Shown piece after piece: positions 8,825 to 19,215 of a stretch of DNA of 64,000 bases. The first letter of the stretch is position 1. Every line of letters starts with the position of its first letter. This DNA is from Bacillus sp. SM2101 (lineage in GTDB: Bacteria; Bacillota; Bacilli; Bacillales; SM2101). The translations under genes were made by a program, and so were the position numbers. The notes beneath the pieces were generated by a model, which did not search any database, was not told the DNA's origin, and saw only the letters and a program-made list of their open reading frames with translations. The stretch covers positions 124,001 to 188,000 of the forward strand of contig NZ_JAEUFG010000009.1 in the NCBI RefSeq assembly GCF_018588585.1. The letters are read 5' to 3'.

Positions 8825-10940
8825 ACAAGGGTGATTTAGTTTTTGAATATTGGATGCTTAGCTTGTGTAGTGCACGGGTACAGCCCACATAAAGCAGTTT
8901 GGCATCAACATCATTTAAGCCGTAATTTATTTGATCCACATCGGTGATAAGGACTGCATCAAATTCCAAGCCCTTTGTTAAATAAATAGGGATAATTGAG
9001 ATGCCACCTTTGAATTCATTTTGTTTTGTCGTAATGAGTGTCATTTCTTTTTTAGATATATTAAGATTTTTATATAGATGCTCACAATCCTGTTCGGTTC
9101 TCCCGACAATGGCAATTGATTTTACTTTGTCTTCTTGATATTTTTGAATTATATTTGTGATTACTTTGATACGGTTTGATGGTGTTGTATTTATCAATTT
9201 GACTTTATCACCGCTTCGAAATACTGGAACAGCGTCATTAACGGCTTGAGAATTGTTAGCTTTAATTTTATTAGCGAACTGAATAATTTCCAGTGTTGAT
9301 CGATAACTTTTGTTTAGTTCAAAATAGCCTTCCTTGCTCTCTTCACCGAACAGCTGAAAGATTTCTTGCCAGTCATTTAGCCCTTGATAACTGTGAATAC
9401 CTTGTGATAAATCACCTAAGATTGTAAAAGCATTCTTTCTAGTCATTTCCTGCAAAACAGCTACTTGAAAAGGAGAGAAATCTTGTGCTTCGTCTAGTAC
9501 AACATGGTGATAGCGTTTTTGTTTCTCGATCCCGTTGAAATAGTTGTGAATATAAACAATCGGAGCAAGGTCTTCAACTTCAACTCGTTTTTTATTAAGT
9601 AATTTGTTGGTAGTTTTACGAATCTCATCAGGTATATCCTCAAAAATATTTGCAGGCAAATAGTTTACATGTTTTTGGTTGAAGATTTGTTTGTAAAATG
9701 ATAATGGTGTTTGGATGTTCCAACTCTTTGTATATGTCCGTAATGCTTGAGTCGCTTTTCTTTTTACCTTAGCTCTGACATTTTTGTCAGCAATGTGTTG
9801 AAGCTCTGTCTCAATCCAACGTTTTATGCGGGATATCGTACGTTCTGTTCTTTTCACTAGTGGGTATGTTATATATTCTTCGTAAAACCATTGTTTAATA
9901 GTTTCAGCTTTAAGTAATGAATGTTCTAAGCCAGTAAAGTCTTTATTAGGGATGACGTTTTTTTCATAGAATTGTAGGCAGTGTTGAATTTTATTTAAAA
10001 ACCGAACCGAACCTTTAAATCTACCTGGTGTATTTTCATTAATTGCTTGCCTTGAATCGTGGAGAGTGAACCATTTTGAAAAAGAATTAGTTTCATCTAG
10101 TAATTGCACTTCTTGATTTAGCATATTTAATGCCCAATCAGTAAATGTAGTTTGTTCTATGTGTCCTACACCAAGTTCAGGAAGCACATTTGAGATGTAA
10201 TCGAGAAACATATTATTAGGAGCAAAGATGATCATTTTTTCAGCTTGAGTATTATGTTGATATTGATATAGTAAATAAGCTAATCTGTGTAATGCGACCG
10301 TTGTTTTCCCACTACCAGCTACTCCTTGAATAATAAGAGGTAAATTAATTTCTGATCGTATAATGGTATTTTGTTCAGCTTGAATTGTTGAGACAATATC
10401 TCTTAAACGATTATCTTTTTGTTCACTTAACTTATAAACTAAAAATTCATCGCTTCCTGAAAAATTAGATTGTCCCTTTACATAAGTATCAACAACACGA
10501 CCAAGTTCCTTGTTTCTAATAGCAATGTTTCGCTTTAAATAAATAATACCTTCAATTAGCCCTTCCGGTGCTTTGTATGAAGCGATGTCATCACCACCAG
10601 CAAACGAATAAAACATGCTAGCTACTGGAGCTCTCCAGTCAACAATAAGAACTTCTCCAGTTTGTTCATCAGAAATACCTATTTTCCCGATGTAATATTC
10701 TTCTAGTTTTGGGCTGAGTTCCTCCTGGAAATCTAATCTTCCAAAATAAGGTTCATTGAGAGACGCTTGAAGGTTTTGTCGGTTAGTCTCTCTTGCATAC
10801 TCTAACGCTTGTTCTGTGATATCACTGCCATGATATTGAGGTATAGAGTTGAGTAAGTGAAGCTGGCGCTCAATCTCTGCAGCTATTGTACTGAGTTGCT
10901 GCTTCTCTTTATCAAAGGCACTTTGAGTCTTTTTAGTCAA
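8814..10940 (-). CDS. helD: HelD-type UvrD/Rep superfamily helicase (RNA polymerase recycling)
   Basis: 708 residues, close to the 770 or so of Bacillus HelD. An N-terminal coiled-coil arm (residues 1-60) precedes the superfamily 1 motor: Walker A GVAGSGKTT at 206-214, DEAQDF (Walker B) near 485, GDLSQGIHSYQG (motif III) near 510, and a C-terminal GLEFDAVLI plus YVGCTRALHKL. In Bacillus HelD binds RNA polymerase and releases stalled core from DNA. TTG start eight bases after AAGGAGGT. The last residues are encoded within a palindromic repeat. Confidence 0.92.
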   Translation of the reverse strand: MTKKTQSAFDKEKQQLSTIAAEIERQLHLLNSIPQYHGSDITEQALEYARETNRQNLQASLNEPYFGRLDFQEELSPKLEEYYIGKIGISDEQTGEVLIVDWRAPVASMFYSFAGGDDIASYKAPEGLIEGIIYLKRNIAIRNKELGRVVDTYVKGQSNFSGSDEFLVYKLSEQKDNRLRDIVSTIQAEQNTIIRSEINLPLIIQGVAGSGKTTVALHRLAYLLYQYQHNTQAEKMIIFAPNNMFLDYISNVLPELGVGHIEQTTFTDWALNMLNQEVQLLDETNSFSKWFTLHDSRQAINENTPGRFKGSVRFLNKIQHCLQFYEKNVIPNKDFTGLEHSLLKAETIKQWFYEEYITYPLVKRTERTISRIKRWIETELQHIADKNVRAKVKRKATQALRTYTKSWNIQTPLSFYKQIFNQKHVNYLPANIFEDIPDEIRKTTNKLLNKKRVEVEDLAPIVYIHNYFNGIEKQKRYHHVVLDEAQDFSPFQVAVLQEMTRKNAFTILGDLSQGIHSYQGLNDWQEIFQLFGEESKEGYFELNKSYRSTLEIIQFANKIKANNSQAVNDAVPVFRSGDKVKLINTTPSNRIKVITNIIQKYQEDKVKSIAIVGRTEQDCEHLYKNLNISKKEMTLITTKQNEFKGGISIIPIYLTKGLEFDAVLITDVDQINYGLNDVDAKLLYVGCTRALHKLSIQYSKTKSPLLGD

Positions 10941-11106
10941 GATCAGTTACCTCCTTGTGAGAATATTCGCCAATTTTATTTGTGGCGAGATTACAAAATA
11001 TATCATAACAATAGCGTAAATACAAGAGAAATTTAAGTGCAGATCCACAACTCGTTAAGTTCTTGTTTATGCAGTGCCACGAAAACAATAACCATCACAA
11101 AAGCAG

Positions 11107-11133
11107 TAAAAAAAGAGTCCATTATAGACTCTT
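11107..11133 (-). terminator. Rho-independent terminator of the zinc-ribbon gene
   Basis: On the minus strand AAGAGTC, a seven-base loop, GACTCTT, then a T run, directly after the stop at 11136. Confidence 0.85.
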
Positions 11134-11135
11134 AC

Positions 11136-11342
11136 TTAACCTCCGAAAAATAAATCAATGATATTCATTCCAGTAGAAGAATTTGTGTTATATAGCTCAG
11201 AATAGCCACAGTTTTTACAGTAAACAACTTTAAACGTATTGTGTTGAACATCAAATAATTTGGAAAGTCCAGTCCCAGAGGTAGCAATCTCTTTTGATCC
11301 TACCTCAGTTCCTCCGCATTTAATACAGCCTTTATTATTCAT
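11136..11342 (-). CDS. Small zinc-ribbon protein
   Basis: 68 residues from the ATG at 11342, which has AAAGGGG eight bases upstream. A longer start at 11366 would place this ribosome-binding site inside the gene. Two CxxC pairs, CIKCGG near residue 6 and YCKNCGYSELY near 42, form a zinc ribbon. Similar short proteins are annotated only as zinc ribbon or nucleic-acid-binding; function unknown. Confidence 0.85.
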   Translation of the reverse strand: MNNKGCIKCGGTEVGSKEIATSGTGLSKLFDVQHNTFKVVYCKNCGYSELYNTNSSTGMNIIDLFFGG

Positions 11343-11519
11343 AGCGTTAGCCCCTTTCATATACATATATACGTATGATCCAGAGAATAAGTTTCACTAT
11401 TGTTTTTTCTTATAAATATTGTTACTAAACAAAATAATAGAACAGTGAAATGAGAGGGGATATATTTACAAGTTGTAAAAGGAAGAAATAACATTCCAAT
11501 CTACAACGAACATATGTTA

Positions 11520-12320
11520 CTAAGATAATTTGGCAAATTCATCTGGTGTGTTGCCAATGATCGCTTTGAAATCTTTAATGAAATGCGATTGGTCGTAATA
11601 TCCTAAACCATTACATAGTTGTAGCCAATTTAGATTTGGGGTTTTCTCAATCATCTCTGCAGCATTCTGTAATCTGTATAGTTTAATAACCCATTTAGGA
11701 CTAACGCCAACATATTGTTGGAAAAGGCGTTGTAGCTTTCTTTTGTGAATGTTGAATTGATGGCATATTTGGTCCACCTTAGCAATTTCATGATTTGAGA
11801 TAATGTGATCAATAATTTGATTTACGAGTGTCACATTATTATCTTGTTGCGGTAGTTTTTTTCGTATTATGTTTTCCACAAATTTAATCATCTCAAGTTC
11901 TTCTTTGCATGAAAGAACAGTTTCCTCAACCAACTCCTGTTCAATATCAAAAACATCGTGAATTTTCAAAGGTTTGTTCGTTAACTCAGCCACTGATCTT
12001 GTTGTAAAAGGATAAAATCCACCTGGTTTGAATTTTACCCCAACAACACGTCCTTTTCCTTTTACTAGGTAAGAGAATTTACTCGTTGTAGGAGCAAAAA
12101 TACCTGTTTTATGTTGCTCAACAATCAAATTTACGCAAGGATTCGGAATAACATCTTGAAAGAACTGTTCATTTTCCTTTAAATCCCAACTAACGATCCA
12201 AAAGTGTTTAACAAAGAAGCTAGTTTCAAGAGAAGGTGGATAACGTGTAAGTGTATAATCTTTCACACTGTCATTAAATTTTAAAACACCCATACTTGGT
12301 TTAGGTGAATTTACTTTCAA
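11520..12320 (-). CDS. AraC family transcriptional regulator
   Basis: 266 residues. The N-terminal part (to about residue 150) has the DUF6597-type sensor pattern (VVGVKFKPGGFYPF). The C-terminal 100 residues are a double helix-turn-helix (DQICHQFNIHKRKLQRLFQQ; NGLGYYDQSHFIKDFKAIIG). TTG start with GGGAGGGG upstream. Divergent from the SRPBCC gene at 12450, which it may regulate. Confidence 0.9.
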   Translation of the reverse strand: MKVNSPKPSMGVLKFNDSVKDYTLTRYPPSLETSFFVKHFWIVSWDLKENEQFFQDVIPNPCVNLIVEQHKTGIFAPTTSKFSYLVKGKGRVVGVKFKPGGFYPFTTRSVAELTNKPLKIHDVFDIEQELVEETVLSCKEELEMIKFVENIIRKKLPQQDNNVTLVNQIIDHIISNHEIAKVDQICHQFNIHKRKLQRLFQQYVGVSPKWVIKLYRLQNAAEMIEKTPNLNWLQLCNGLGYYDQSHFIKDFKAIIGNTPDEFAKLS

Positions 12321-12449
12321 TTAAACCCCTCCCATTTCTTTATTATGTCGTGTTTTTACAATACTTGTTATGTATATACGATTATAATCCATATTAGCAT
12401 TACTTAAACGTTTGCGTAAATGCTAATACGAAGAGTTAAGGAGGAACAT

Positions 12450-12908
12450 ATGAAGTTATCATACCAGTTTTATATTGATGCACCACCAGTGAAAGTGTGG
12501 AACACACTTATATCACCTGAAGGGACTCGAAGTACGTTTTTTGGAAGTGAACTTAGATCAACATTTACAAAAGGAGAGTCTTTTGAGTATGTGGGACCGG
12601 GTAATGATGGAGAAAAAACAGTGCATGTATATGGTGAAATTTTAGCATGTGAACCAAATAAGTTGTTAAGCTTTATTGAACACCCTGGTCCATCATATCA
12701 TCAAAATCATTCAGAACTTGAATCAAGAGTATCCTTTTCATTGCAACAAGTTGGAAAATGCACAAAACTAACATTAGTTAATGATCAATGGACAGAGAAT
12801 CATCCAGCATATGAAAATGCACAACAACATTGGTGGATGATTTTGAGTAATATAAAAACATATACAGAATCAGGAAAAGCACTAGATTTTGGTGCACAGG
12901 AAATATAA
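12450..12908 (+). CDS. SRPBCC/AHSA1-like ligand-binding protein
   Basis: 152 residues from the ATG at 12450, directly after AAGGAGG; the upstream in-frame ATG at 12420 has no ribosome-binding site. YQFYIDAPPVKVWNTLISPEG is the opening strand-helix of the START/AHSA1 fold, and WWMILSNIKTYTESG forms the long C-terminal helix. This fold binds hydrophobic ligands. Paired divergently with an AraC regulator; ligand unknown. Confidence 0.85.
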   Translation: MKLSYQFYIDAPPVKVWNTLISPEGTRSTFFGSELRSTFTKGESFEYVGPGNDGEKTVHVYGEILACEPNKLLSFIEHPGPSYHQNHSELESRVSFSLQQVGKCTKLTLVNDQWTENHPAYENAQQHWWMILSNIKTYTESGKALDFGAQEI

Positions 12909-12917
12909 TTTACTTCA

Positions 12918-12965
12918 AAGGAGCTGTTTAATAAGTCTGATTTCTGACTTATTAAACAGCTCCTT
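12918..12965. terminator. Bidirectional terminator, perfect 20-bp stem
   Basis: Left arm 12918-12937, loop 12938-12945, right arm 12946-12965, no mismatch. It lies between the convergent SRPBCC and MFS genes. The stem is unusually long, and the flanking T runs are poor. Confidence 0.75.
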
Positions 12966-13013
12966 CAGTTATTCAATATTATTAAGATTAAAATTAGCTT
13001 AAGCATTAGCTAT

Positions 13014-14240
13014 TTAAATAGAATGATTTATCTCACGAACCTTACTGTCATTAGGTAACAACATAGCGATAATCCCGATTATTGGTAGGAAACTACAAAA
13101 TATCATGACAACTTTAATATTAAACATATCAGCAAACGTACCTAAGAAAACAGAGCCAATCGCTCCCATTCCAAATGCAAGTCCGACAATTAAACCAGAA
13201 GCCATTCCGATGTTTTTTGGCATAAGCTCCTGCGCATAGACGACAGAAACACTAAAGCTTGTCATCATAATAAATCCAACAATTAAGAACATAGGCATAA
13301 CAAACTGTATAGGAACATACGGTAATGCAATAGTAAACGGAACGATGCCTAGCATAGAAATCATAATAATATTCTTATTTCCAAACCGATCAGCTAGTGG
13401 TCCTCCAAATAAAGTGCCAATTGCACCTGCAATCATAAATGTAAATAAGTAAAACTGTGCTTCAGTTACAGACAAACCATAGTCTTCAATAAGGTAGAAC
13501 TGATAAAAGCTTGAAATACCGGCATGGTACCAAGAACGAGCAAAGACAAAAAACACTAATAAAATCATAGCTGTTTTAATTTTGCTATTTAATTTATGCT
13601 TCTTTCGTTTAGCTTGAGTTTTTTTCATTGTGTGATAATTCATATGGCTTAACTGATTTTTATACCATGATGAAACAACAAAAAGTATACAAATCCCTAT
13701 TATTGCTAAGATAGAAAAGATAAGACCACCTTTTTGACCGAAAGGAATAAGTATAAATGCGGTATATATAGGTGCCATTGCTTGGCCGGTATTCCCCCCC
13801 ACTTGGTATATTGACTGTGCAAGTCCTCTTTTACCTCCAGCGGCCATCGAAGTTACTCTTGACCCTTCTGGATGAAAGATAGCTGATCCTAAGCCAATGA
13901 ATAGTGCTGCGATTAAAATAAAGAAAAAATTTGAAAAAAGTGCTAGCCCCATTAATCCAAGTAAACTTAGGAATGTACCAAAGGGTAATAAAAAAGGAAC
14001 AGAACGTTTATCTGCGAACGATCCAAATACTGGCTGCATGATCGAAGATGTCATATTTAATACGAAGGCTACCCAGCCAATTTGCGTATAAGTAAAATGT
14101 AAATTTTGTTCTAAGATAGGAAACATGGCGTAGACAACTGCTTGTAGTGAGTCATTAATAAAATGTCCAGCGCTAATTGCAAATAATACCCAATAGATGG
14201 GTGACATCATCATTGTTTTTGATTTAGTCAAGGTAGTCAA
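13014..14240 (-). CDS. MFS transporter, fosmidomycin-resistance (Fsr) type
   Basis: 408 residues with about 12 transmembrane helices. The N terminus AGHFINDSLQAVVYAMFPIL and IGLGSAIFHPEGSRVTSMAA near residue 115 are hallmarks of the Fsr/YfnC group of major facilitator drug:proton antiporters. Likely exports a small drug-like compound across the cytoplasmic membrane. TTG start; the ribosome-binding site is weak (GGGAAGTGG). Divergent from the FAD-Rieske gene. Confidence 0.88.
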   Translation of the reverse strand: MTTLTKSKTMMMSPIYWVLFAISAGHFINDSLQAVVYAMFPILEQNLHFTYTQIGWVAFVLNMTSSIMQPVFGSFADKRSVPFLLPFGTFLSLLGLMGLALFSNFFFILIAALFIGLGSAIFHPEGSRVTSMAAGGKRGLAQSIYQVGGNTGQAMAPIYTAFILIPFGQKGGLIFSILAIIGICILFVVSSWYKNQLSHMNYHTMKKTQAKRKKHKLNSKIKTAMILLVFFVFARSWYHAGISSFYQFYLIEDYGLSVTEAQFYLFTFMIAGAIGTLFGGPLADRFGNKNIIMISMLGIVPFTIALPYVPIQFVMPMFLIVGFIMMTSFSVSVVYAQELMPKNIGMASGLIVGLAFGMGAIGSVFLGTFADMFNIKVVMIFCSFLPIIGIIAMLLPNDSKVREINHSI

Positions 14241-14438
14241 AATGTTCCACTTCCCGAATAGTATGATTGTCTACTTTACAGTAGATTGCTATTACCGTCA
14301 ATGTATTCTAAAAATTAAAACATTCATTACAAAGCATATTTTATTTGGTTAAAAATAGCATCAGTTGTTGTATTTTTAAGAATAGTCATCAAATGGTAGG
14401 TAAACCTAATATTAAAAATTGTAGTAGGAGGATTCAAA

Positions 14439-16019
14439 TTGACTTACAATGATGAAAACACAAAACTTCCTAAGTCTTCAAAGTCATTATGGATGAACTT
14501 TAATGATATGGAGGATTTTCCAGCATTAGATGAACATACAGAAGTTGATGTTGTTATCGTAGGTGGTGGTATAACAGGAATTACATCAGCTTACCTATTA
14601 GTGAATGAAGGCTTTAAAGTAGCTATTTTAGAAGCAGGTAAATTATTTAGTGGTACCACTGGGCATACAACAGCAAAAATTACTGCACAACACAGTTTAA
14701 TATACGATAAGTTTATTCATAGTATGGACATAGGGATGAATAAAGCTAAATTATATTATGAAAAGAACAAAGATGCTTTAGCTTTTATTAAAGAAACAGT
14801 AGAAGAAAACAAAATCGATTGTGATTTTTGTGAGCAAGATTCATACATATACGCTACAACTGAAGAATATAGACGCAAACTTGAGAAAGAGGCGCTAGCA
14901 TATGAAAAAATTGGCATTGAGGGTGGATTAGTTGATAATATACCTTTTAATATAACAATTAAAAATGGGCTTGTCATGAAGAACCAAGCACAATTTCATC
15001 CTGTGAAATATTTAACTCATCTAGTACAAGTTATCATCGAAAAGGGTGGACTTATTTTTGAAAACACTACTGCTGTCAATATTAAGACAGGGGATAAACC
15101 ATCAGTTCTTACTCGGGAAGGGGCTAGTATAACAGGAAACTATATTTTGTCATGTTCGCATTTCCCGTTTTACGAAGGTGCTGGTTTGTATTCTACGAGA
15201 TTACATGCTGAACGCTCGTATATCATAGCTGTAAAAGCTAAAGATGCATACCCTGGAGGCATGTATATTAGTGCTGATCAACCAATACGTTCACTTCGTT
15301 CGGCAACTATAGCTGGGGAGGAAATGATTCTAATTGGTGGAGAAGGGCATAAAACGGGCGAAGGAAAAAGCACGTTAGCACATTTCAATGCCTTGGAGAA
15401 GTTTGGGAATGATGTTTTCGACATAGAAAGCATCGCTTACCGTTGGTCTGCACAAGATTTATATACATTAGACAATATTCCATACATTGGAGCTGTAACT
15501 TTAAGTCAGCCAAATATTATGATTGCAACAGGTTATAGAAAATGGGGCATGACAAATGGAACAGTTGCAGCTTTGTTATTTAAAGATATACTCTTGAAGA
15601 AAATAAGAGTCGATGAGCATATGTTTGGCCCATCTAGATTTCATTTAAATCCTAGCTTGAAAAACTTCTTAGTTGATAATGCGAATGTTGCAGGTCATTT
15701 AATTAAAGGTAAACTTGAAATCTTATCTAAAGATGCTAGTGATTTATCTACAGGGGAAGGGGCTGTCATTACAGTCGACGGACATAGAAAGGGAGCTTAT
15801 AAAGATGATACAGGTAAGCTACATATTATAGATACAACTTGTACACATATCGGTTGTGAAGTTGAATGGAACGATGGGGAGCGTTCATGGGATTGCCCAT
15901 GTCATGGCTCGAGATTCTCATATACTGGTGAGGTCATTGAAGGACCAGCTGAAAAACCGCTACAAAAGTATGATTATAAGATGATTGACAATCTCACATC
16001 AGAGGATTCTGGTTATTAA
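14439..16019 (+). CDS. FAD-dependent oxidoreductase with C-terminal Rieske [2Fe-2S] domain
   Basis: 526 residues in two domains. Residues 35-400 are a DAO-type flavoenzyme with the dinucleotide-binding motif VVIVGGGITGITSAYLL. Residues 430-515 are a Rieske domain with both cluster ligand pairs, CTHIGC and CPCHGSRF. TTG start with AGGAGG upstream. Fused proteins of this type (the Bacillus YhfW group) presumably pass electrons between substrate-reduced FAD and the iron-sulfur cluster; the substrate is unknown. Alone in its unit. Confidence 0.92.
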   Translation: MTYNDENTKLPKSSKSLWMNFNDMEDFPALDEHTEVDVVIVGGGITGITSAYLLVNEGFKVAILEAGKLFSGTTGHTTAKITAQHSLIYDKFIHSMDIGMNKAKLYYEKNKDALAFIKETVEENKIDCDFCEQDSYIYATTEEYRRKLEKEALAYEKIGIEGGLVDNIPFNITIKNGLVMKNQAQFHPVKYLTHLVQVIIEKGGLIFENTTAVNIKTGDKPSVLTREGASITGNYILSCSHFPFYEGAGLYSTRLHAERSYIIAVKAKDAYPGGMYISADQPIRSLRSATIAGEEMILIGGEGHKTGEGKSTLAHFNALEKFGNDVFDIESIAYRWSAQDLYTLDNIPYIGAVTLSQPNIMIATGYRKWGMTNGTVAALLFKDILLKKIRVDEHMFGPSRFHLNPSLKNFLVDNANVAGHLIKGKLEILSKDASDLSTGEGAVITVDGHRKGAYKDDTGKLHIIDTTCTHIGCEVEWNDGERSWDCPCHGSRFSYTGEVIEGPAEKPLQKYDYKMIDNLTSEDSGY

Positions 16020-16350
16020 TTTTGACATGCAGTGCATTATGCAATCGTGGCTATCGATTTATTACGCTTAATCTAAGGCTCTTTTCATAGGACTTGTATT
16101 TGAGTATGTATTATATGACTTTATAGACTTTAGAGTGGAAAAGATATGATGAATGTTAGTTATATTTGTGTCCAGCTCTCATTAAGAAAAGTAGCAATAA
16201 CTGTGAAATCAGTCCACTTGAAAGACGGTAATAACCTGTAATTATGTAAGCAGATCAATGAAAGGAAAACTTCTTTAGAATATTCATATTATATCAAAAC
16301 GATTAAATGAGGGAGTAAAAATAGAGCTTATGCTAGAAGTATTGTTGTAA
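16020..16350. other. Intergenic gap with a dispersed repeat
   Basis: Holds repeat copy 3 (16075-16213). No gene seen. Confidence 0.6.
16075..16213 (-). repeat. Dispersed MITE-like repeat, copy 3
   Basis: Starts AAGGCTCTTTTCATAGGACTT and ends AAAAGTAGCAATAACTGTGAAATCAG. The termini match the family; the centre is diverged. Confidence 0.65.
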
Positions 16351-17793
16351 CTATTTAGGTAAATCATTCACTTCGTGTGCGACCCGAATTCCAGATTCAA
16401 TTGCTCCTTGCATCCAACCGACAGTTTGGGTCGTATGTTCACCAGCAAAGTGTACTTTTCCTTCGGGTGTAGGGATAGAGGGTGCCAATGAATATTCTTG
16501 GCCAGGATCAAATGCTGTAAAAGCTCCTGAAGAATATGGATTCTGGCTCCAGCTAAAGGAAGATCCAGAAACGAATTCAAGGAAAACCTGTTGCCCATAT
16601 ATTTTTGCTAAATCTATTAAAGCATATTGAATCCGTTCTTCTTCACTTAAGCTATCCCATATTAATGCCTCATCCGCCCATGTATAACTCGCTAAAACAA
16701 CTGCATTCCCTTTCGTTCCAATACCATAACTGGGGTAATACGAAAAGCGTATTGGTAAATCTGTAATCGACTTACCTCCATATTGAGCTGCATATTCCCA
16801 AAATCGACTTTTAAACTCAATAGCGATTTTTGTTGAAGGCATATAGTTAAGTTGCCGAATGGCTTTTCTTTTTTCATAGGATAAGGAATCATAAGGTTCA
16901 ACCTTCACAAAGCGTAAGGTTGAAAAGGGTACAGTCACGATTGCAAGATGACCTGTAAAAGTGCTTAGCGTTAAATTTTTTTGATGAAGAGTTTCAATAC
17001 CTACGTTAAATTTTCTATTAATGATTTTTATCATTTTTTGATTAAATAGAATATCGCTTTTTAATTGTGTCAGAAATGCTCGTGGTAAATAATCCATTCC
17101 ACCAGTTATCTCATAATAACGTATGTTTGCGGTGAAGAAACTCATTTTTCGTAATACTTCGATTAAAGATACGCCAGAAAATGCTTTTAAATCAAGCATG
17201 GTATCAATCATATCAATTGCACCATATGAAAAATAAGATTGTAGGAGGAAACCAAATGAATATTTTCGGTATTTTTTTTCTGCTATTTTCCAATTTTTCT
17301 CTGGATTTTGCTGAATAAAATTGACAATTGGTTGAAGGGCTGAAAGCAACAGTTCTACTGCAGTTTTACCACTTTCAGTTTCATCCAAAGGATAGTTTAA
17401 AATATGTGGGTTACACTTAACCGTACTCAAGGTAGTATGGGTCCCATTTATATAAATTTTGTCCAACGGGGTTTGATTTATAAATAGATTTGTAGGCAAT
17501 TTAAACTTGTTAATATAGCTTAAGACAAATCGATGATTTTCAGGAATCCGCATAGAACCAGTATTAAAATATTGAGAACTACTAAATGGAGAACGTAACG
17601 TATGTACACGACCTCCAACTCTATCATTTCCTTCTAAAATGGTCACTTTATGTCCAGCATTTTTTAATAATGATGCTGCAACAAGCCCTGCTAACCCTGC
17701 TCCGATAATAATAATGTGTTTAGGTATATGTGATTTTTTTAATCCAGCTGATATAATATGAAGCATTTGATCGTCAGATAATTTGGGTTTCAT
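16351..17793 (-). CDS. Flavin-containing amine/L-amino-acid oxidase family protein
   Basis: 480 residues. Rossmann FAD motif IIIGAGLAGLVAASLLKNAG near residue 28, then EGNDRVGGRVHTLRSP, the GG doublet motif of the amine oxidase family. The C-terminal FAD block is VHFAGEHTTQTVGWMQGAIE. The arrangement matches L-amino-acid oxidases and bacterial monoamine oxidases, which deaminate amines to aldehydes or keto acids with release of H2O2. No signal peptide. The substrate cannot be fixed from sequence. Confidence 0.9.
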   Translation of the reverse strand: MKPKLSDDQMLHIISAGLKKSHIPKHIIIIGAGLAGLVAASLLKNAGHKVTILEGNDRVGGRVHTLRSPFSSSQYFNTGSMRIPENHRFVLSYINKFKLPTNLFINQTPLDKIYINGTHTTLSTVKCNPHILNYPLDETESGKTAVELLLSALQPIVNFIQQNPEKNWKIAEKKYRKYSFGFLLQSYFSYGAIDMIDTMLDLKAFSGVSLIEVLRKMSFFTANIRYYEITGGMDYLPRAFLTQLKSDILFNQKMIKIINRKFNVGIETLHQKNLTLSTFTGHLAIVTVPFSTLRFVKVEPYDSLSYEKRKAIRQLNYMPSTKIAIEFKSRFWEYAAQYGGKSITDLPIRFSYYPSYGIGTKGNAVVLASYTWADEALIWDSLSEEERIQYALIDLAKIYGQQVFLEFVSGSSFSWSQNPYSSGAFTAFDPGQEYSLAPSIPTPEGKVHFAGEHTTQTVGWMQGAIESGIRVAHEVNDLPK

Positions 17794-18206
17794 TTATTCG
17801 CATCCCTCTCTCCTTAGTGTTGTTATTTAGAGTTCTTTCGTAAGCTTTGGTGCCTCTGTTTCTTATTTGAAGAGAAAGTTTGCCACACTAGTCACCTTTG
17901 AAAGGGTAGAGAAGTATGTGTGCGTTTATTTCTTAGAACTATAAATAACAATCAATTGGAAAACAGAGGTATTTTATTGAATAGGATGCAACAATGTACA
18001 AATGTGTAAAAGCACCGCTTAGCGCAACAAATTCTTTCTTAATAAAAATTAGTTAAATGAACAATAGTGTGCCAACATCAATGAGTACCTTCCTATTGTT
18101 ACTAGGTTTATGTATCTTGAAGCCTTGTCTCTGTTCATTTGATACTGCTGACTATGGTAAAATGAACTCTCACATATGTAATGGAATAATTAAAAGGGAG
18201 AATATC

Positions 18207-18929
18207 ATGTATCTAAGAGAATTAACTTTCTTAAAAGAAAAAATTGGAGAAAAAGCTAACTATCCCCTTAACATACAAGCATTTCGATCAATGGAACAAA
18301 TCCGTTTTGAGAGTAATGTCACTTTTTTTGTCGGTGAAAATGGGTCAGGAAAATCAACTTTGCTTGAAGCAATTGCTGATAAATGTGATTTTCATACTGC
18401 AGGTGGGAGTAGGAATAATATATATGAGGTAGATGCATCGCAGTCACATTTAAGTAAATACATTCGTCTTTCTTGGCTTCCGAAAATGACTGATGGATTT
18501 TTTTTAAGAGCAGAAAGCTTTTATCATTTTGCAAGTTACTTAGATCAATTAGCAAGAGAGGATAGAGCTTATCATTATCAGGGATATGGGGGGAAATCAT
18601 TACACGAACAGTCTCATGGTGAATCATTTCTTACTCTATTTACAAATCGGTTTGATCGCAAAGGGATCTATTTGTTAGATGAACCTGAAGCAGCTTTATC
18701 TCCTACACGGCAGCTATCATTATTAAGTATAATTCATGAACTACAAGAATATTCTCAATTTATCATTGCAACACATTCTCCGATATTATTGGGATTCCCA
18801 AATGCACAAATTCTTTCTTTTGATACTTCACCAATAAGCACAATTGATTATGAACAAACGAGCCATTATCAAATTACGAGAAGATATATAGAAAATCGAG
18901 AGTTTTATTTTAAGGAATTGTTTGATTAA
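18207..18929 (+). CDS. AAA family ATPase (ABC/SMC-like)
   Basis: 240 residues from the ATG at 18207, preceded by AAAAGGGAG. The open frame extends upstream to 18057, but that part has no ribosome-binding site. Walker A FFVGENGSGKST (about residue 38), signature-like HEQSHGESFL (about 140), Walker B IYLLDEPEAALSP (about 162) and H-loop ATHSPILLG (about 197). Single-domain ATPases of this type have unclear roles. No partner gene is visible downstream, only a decayed frame. Confidence 0.88.
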   Translation: MYLRELTFLKEKIGEKANYPLNIQAFRSMEQIRFESNVTFFVGENGSGKSTLLEAIADKCDFHTAGGSRNNIYEVDASQSHLSKYIRLSWLPKMTDGFFLRAESFYHFASYLDQLAREDRAYHYQGYGGKSLHEQSHGESFLTLFTNRFDRKGIYLLDEPEAALSPTRQLSLLSIIHELQEYSQFIIATHSPILLGFPNAQILSFDTSPISTIDYEQTSHYQITRRYIENREFYFKELFD

Positions 18930-18952
18930 TAGCTAATAAAGGGGTACATCTA

Positions 18953-19148
18953 TTGGATGGTCTAAAAACTGCAAATGATAAATACGCTAATTTATCATGA
19001 CACGAATATCGCATTTCACCTGATTCCATCACCAATATCGTATCTTTCTTTTATTAATGAACTAGTGTTTTAACAAGAAGCTTTAGACAACGGATCAAGT
19101 GTTTTTGAAGTTGGTTATTATCAAAAAGTACTTGTTGAAACTCAATGA
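18953..19148 (+). pseudogene. Possible decayed small gene
   Basis: A TTG-started stretch LDGLKTANDKYANLS is followed, after a frame change, by HDTNIAFHLIPSPISYLSF. After one in-frame stop it continues NGSSVFEVGYYQKVLVETQ. Composition and continuity look protein-like, but I do not recognise the family. Confidence 0.3.
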
Positions 19149-19215
19149 AGCAATATTAAAAGTGTATATAAATATTTATTTAAAACCGACAAATAGCATT
19201 TATGTTCAAAGCACT

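Noticed and set aside
18057-18206. N-terminal extension of the AAA ATPase
   Set aside because: No ribosome-binding site at 18057; AAAAGGGAG sits before the ATG at 18207, where family members normally start.
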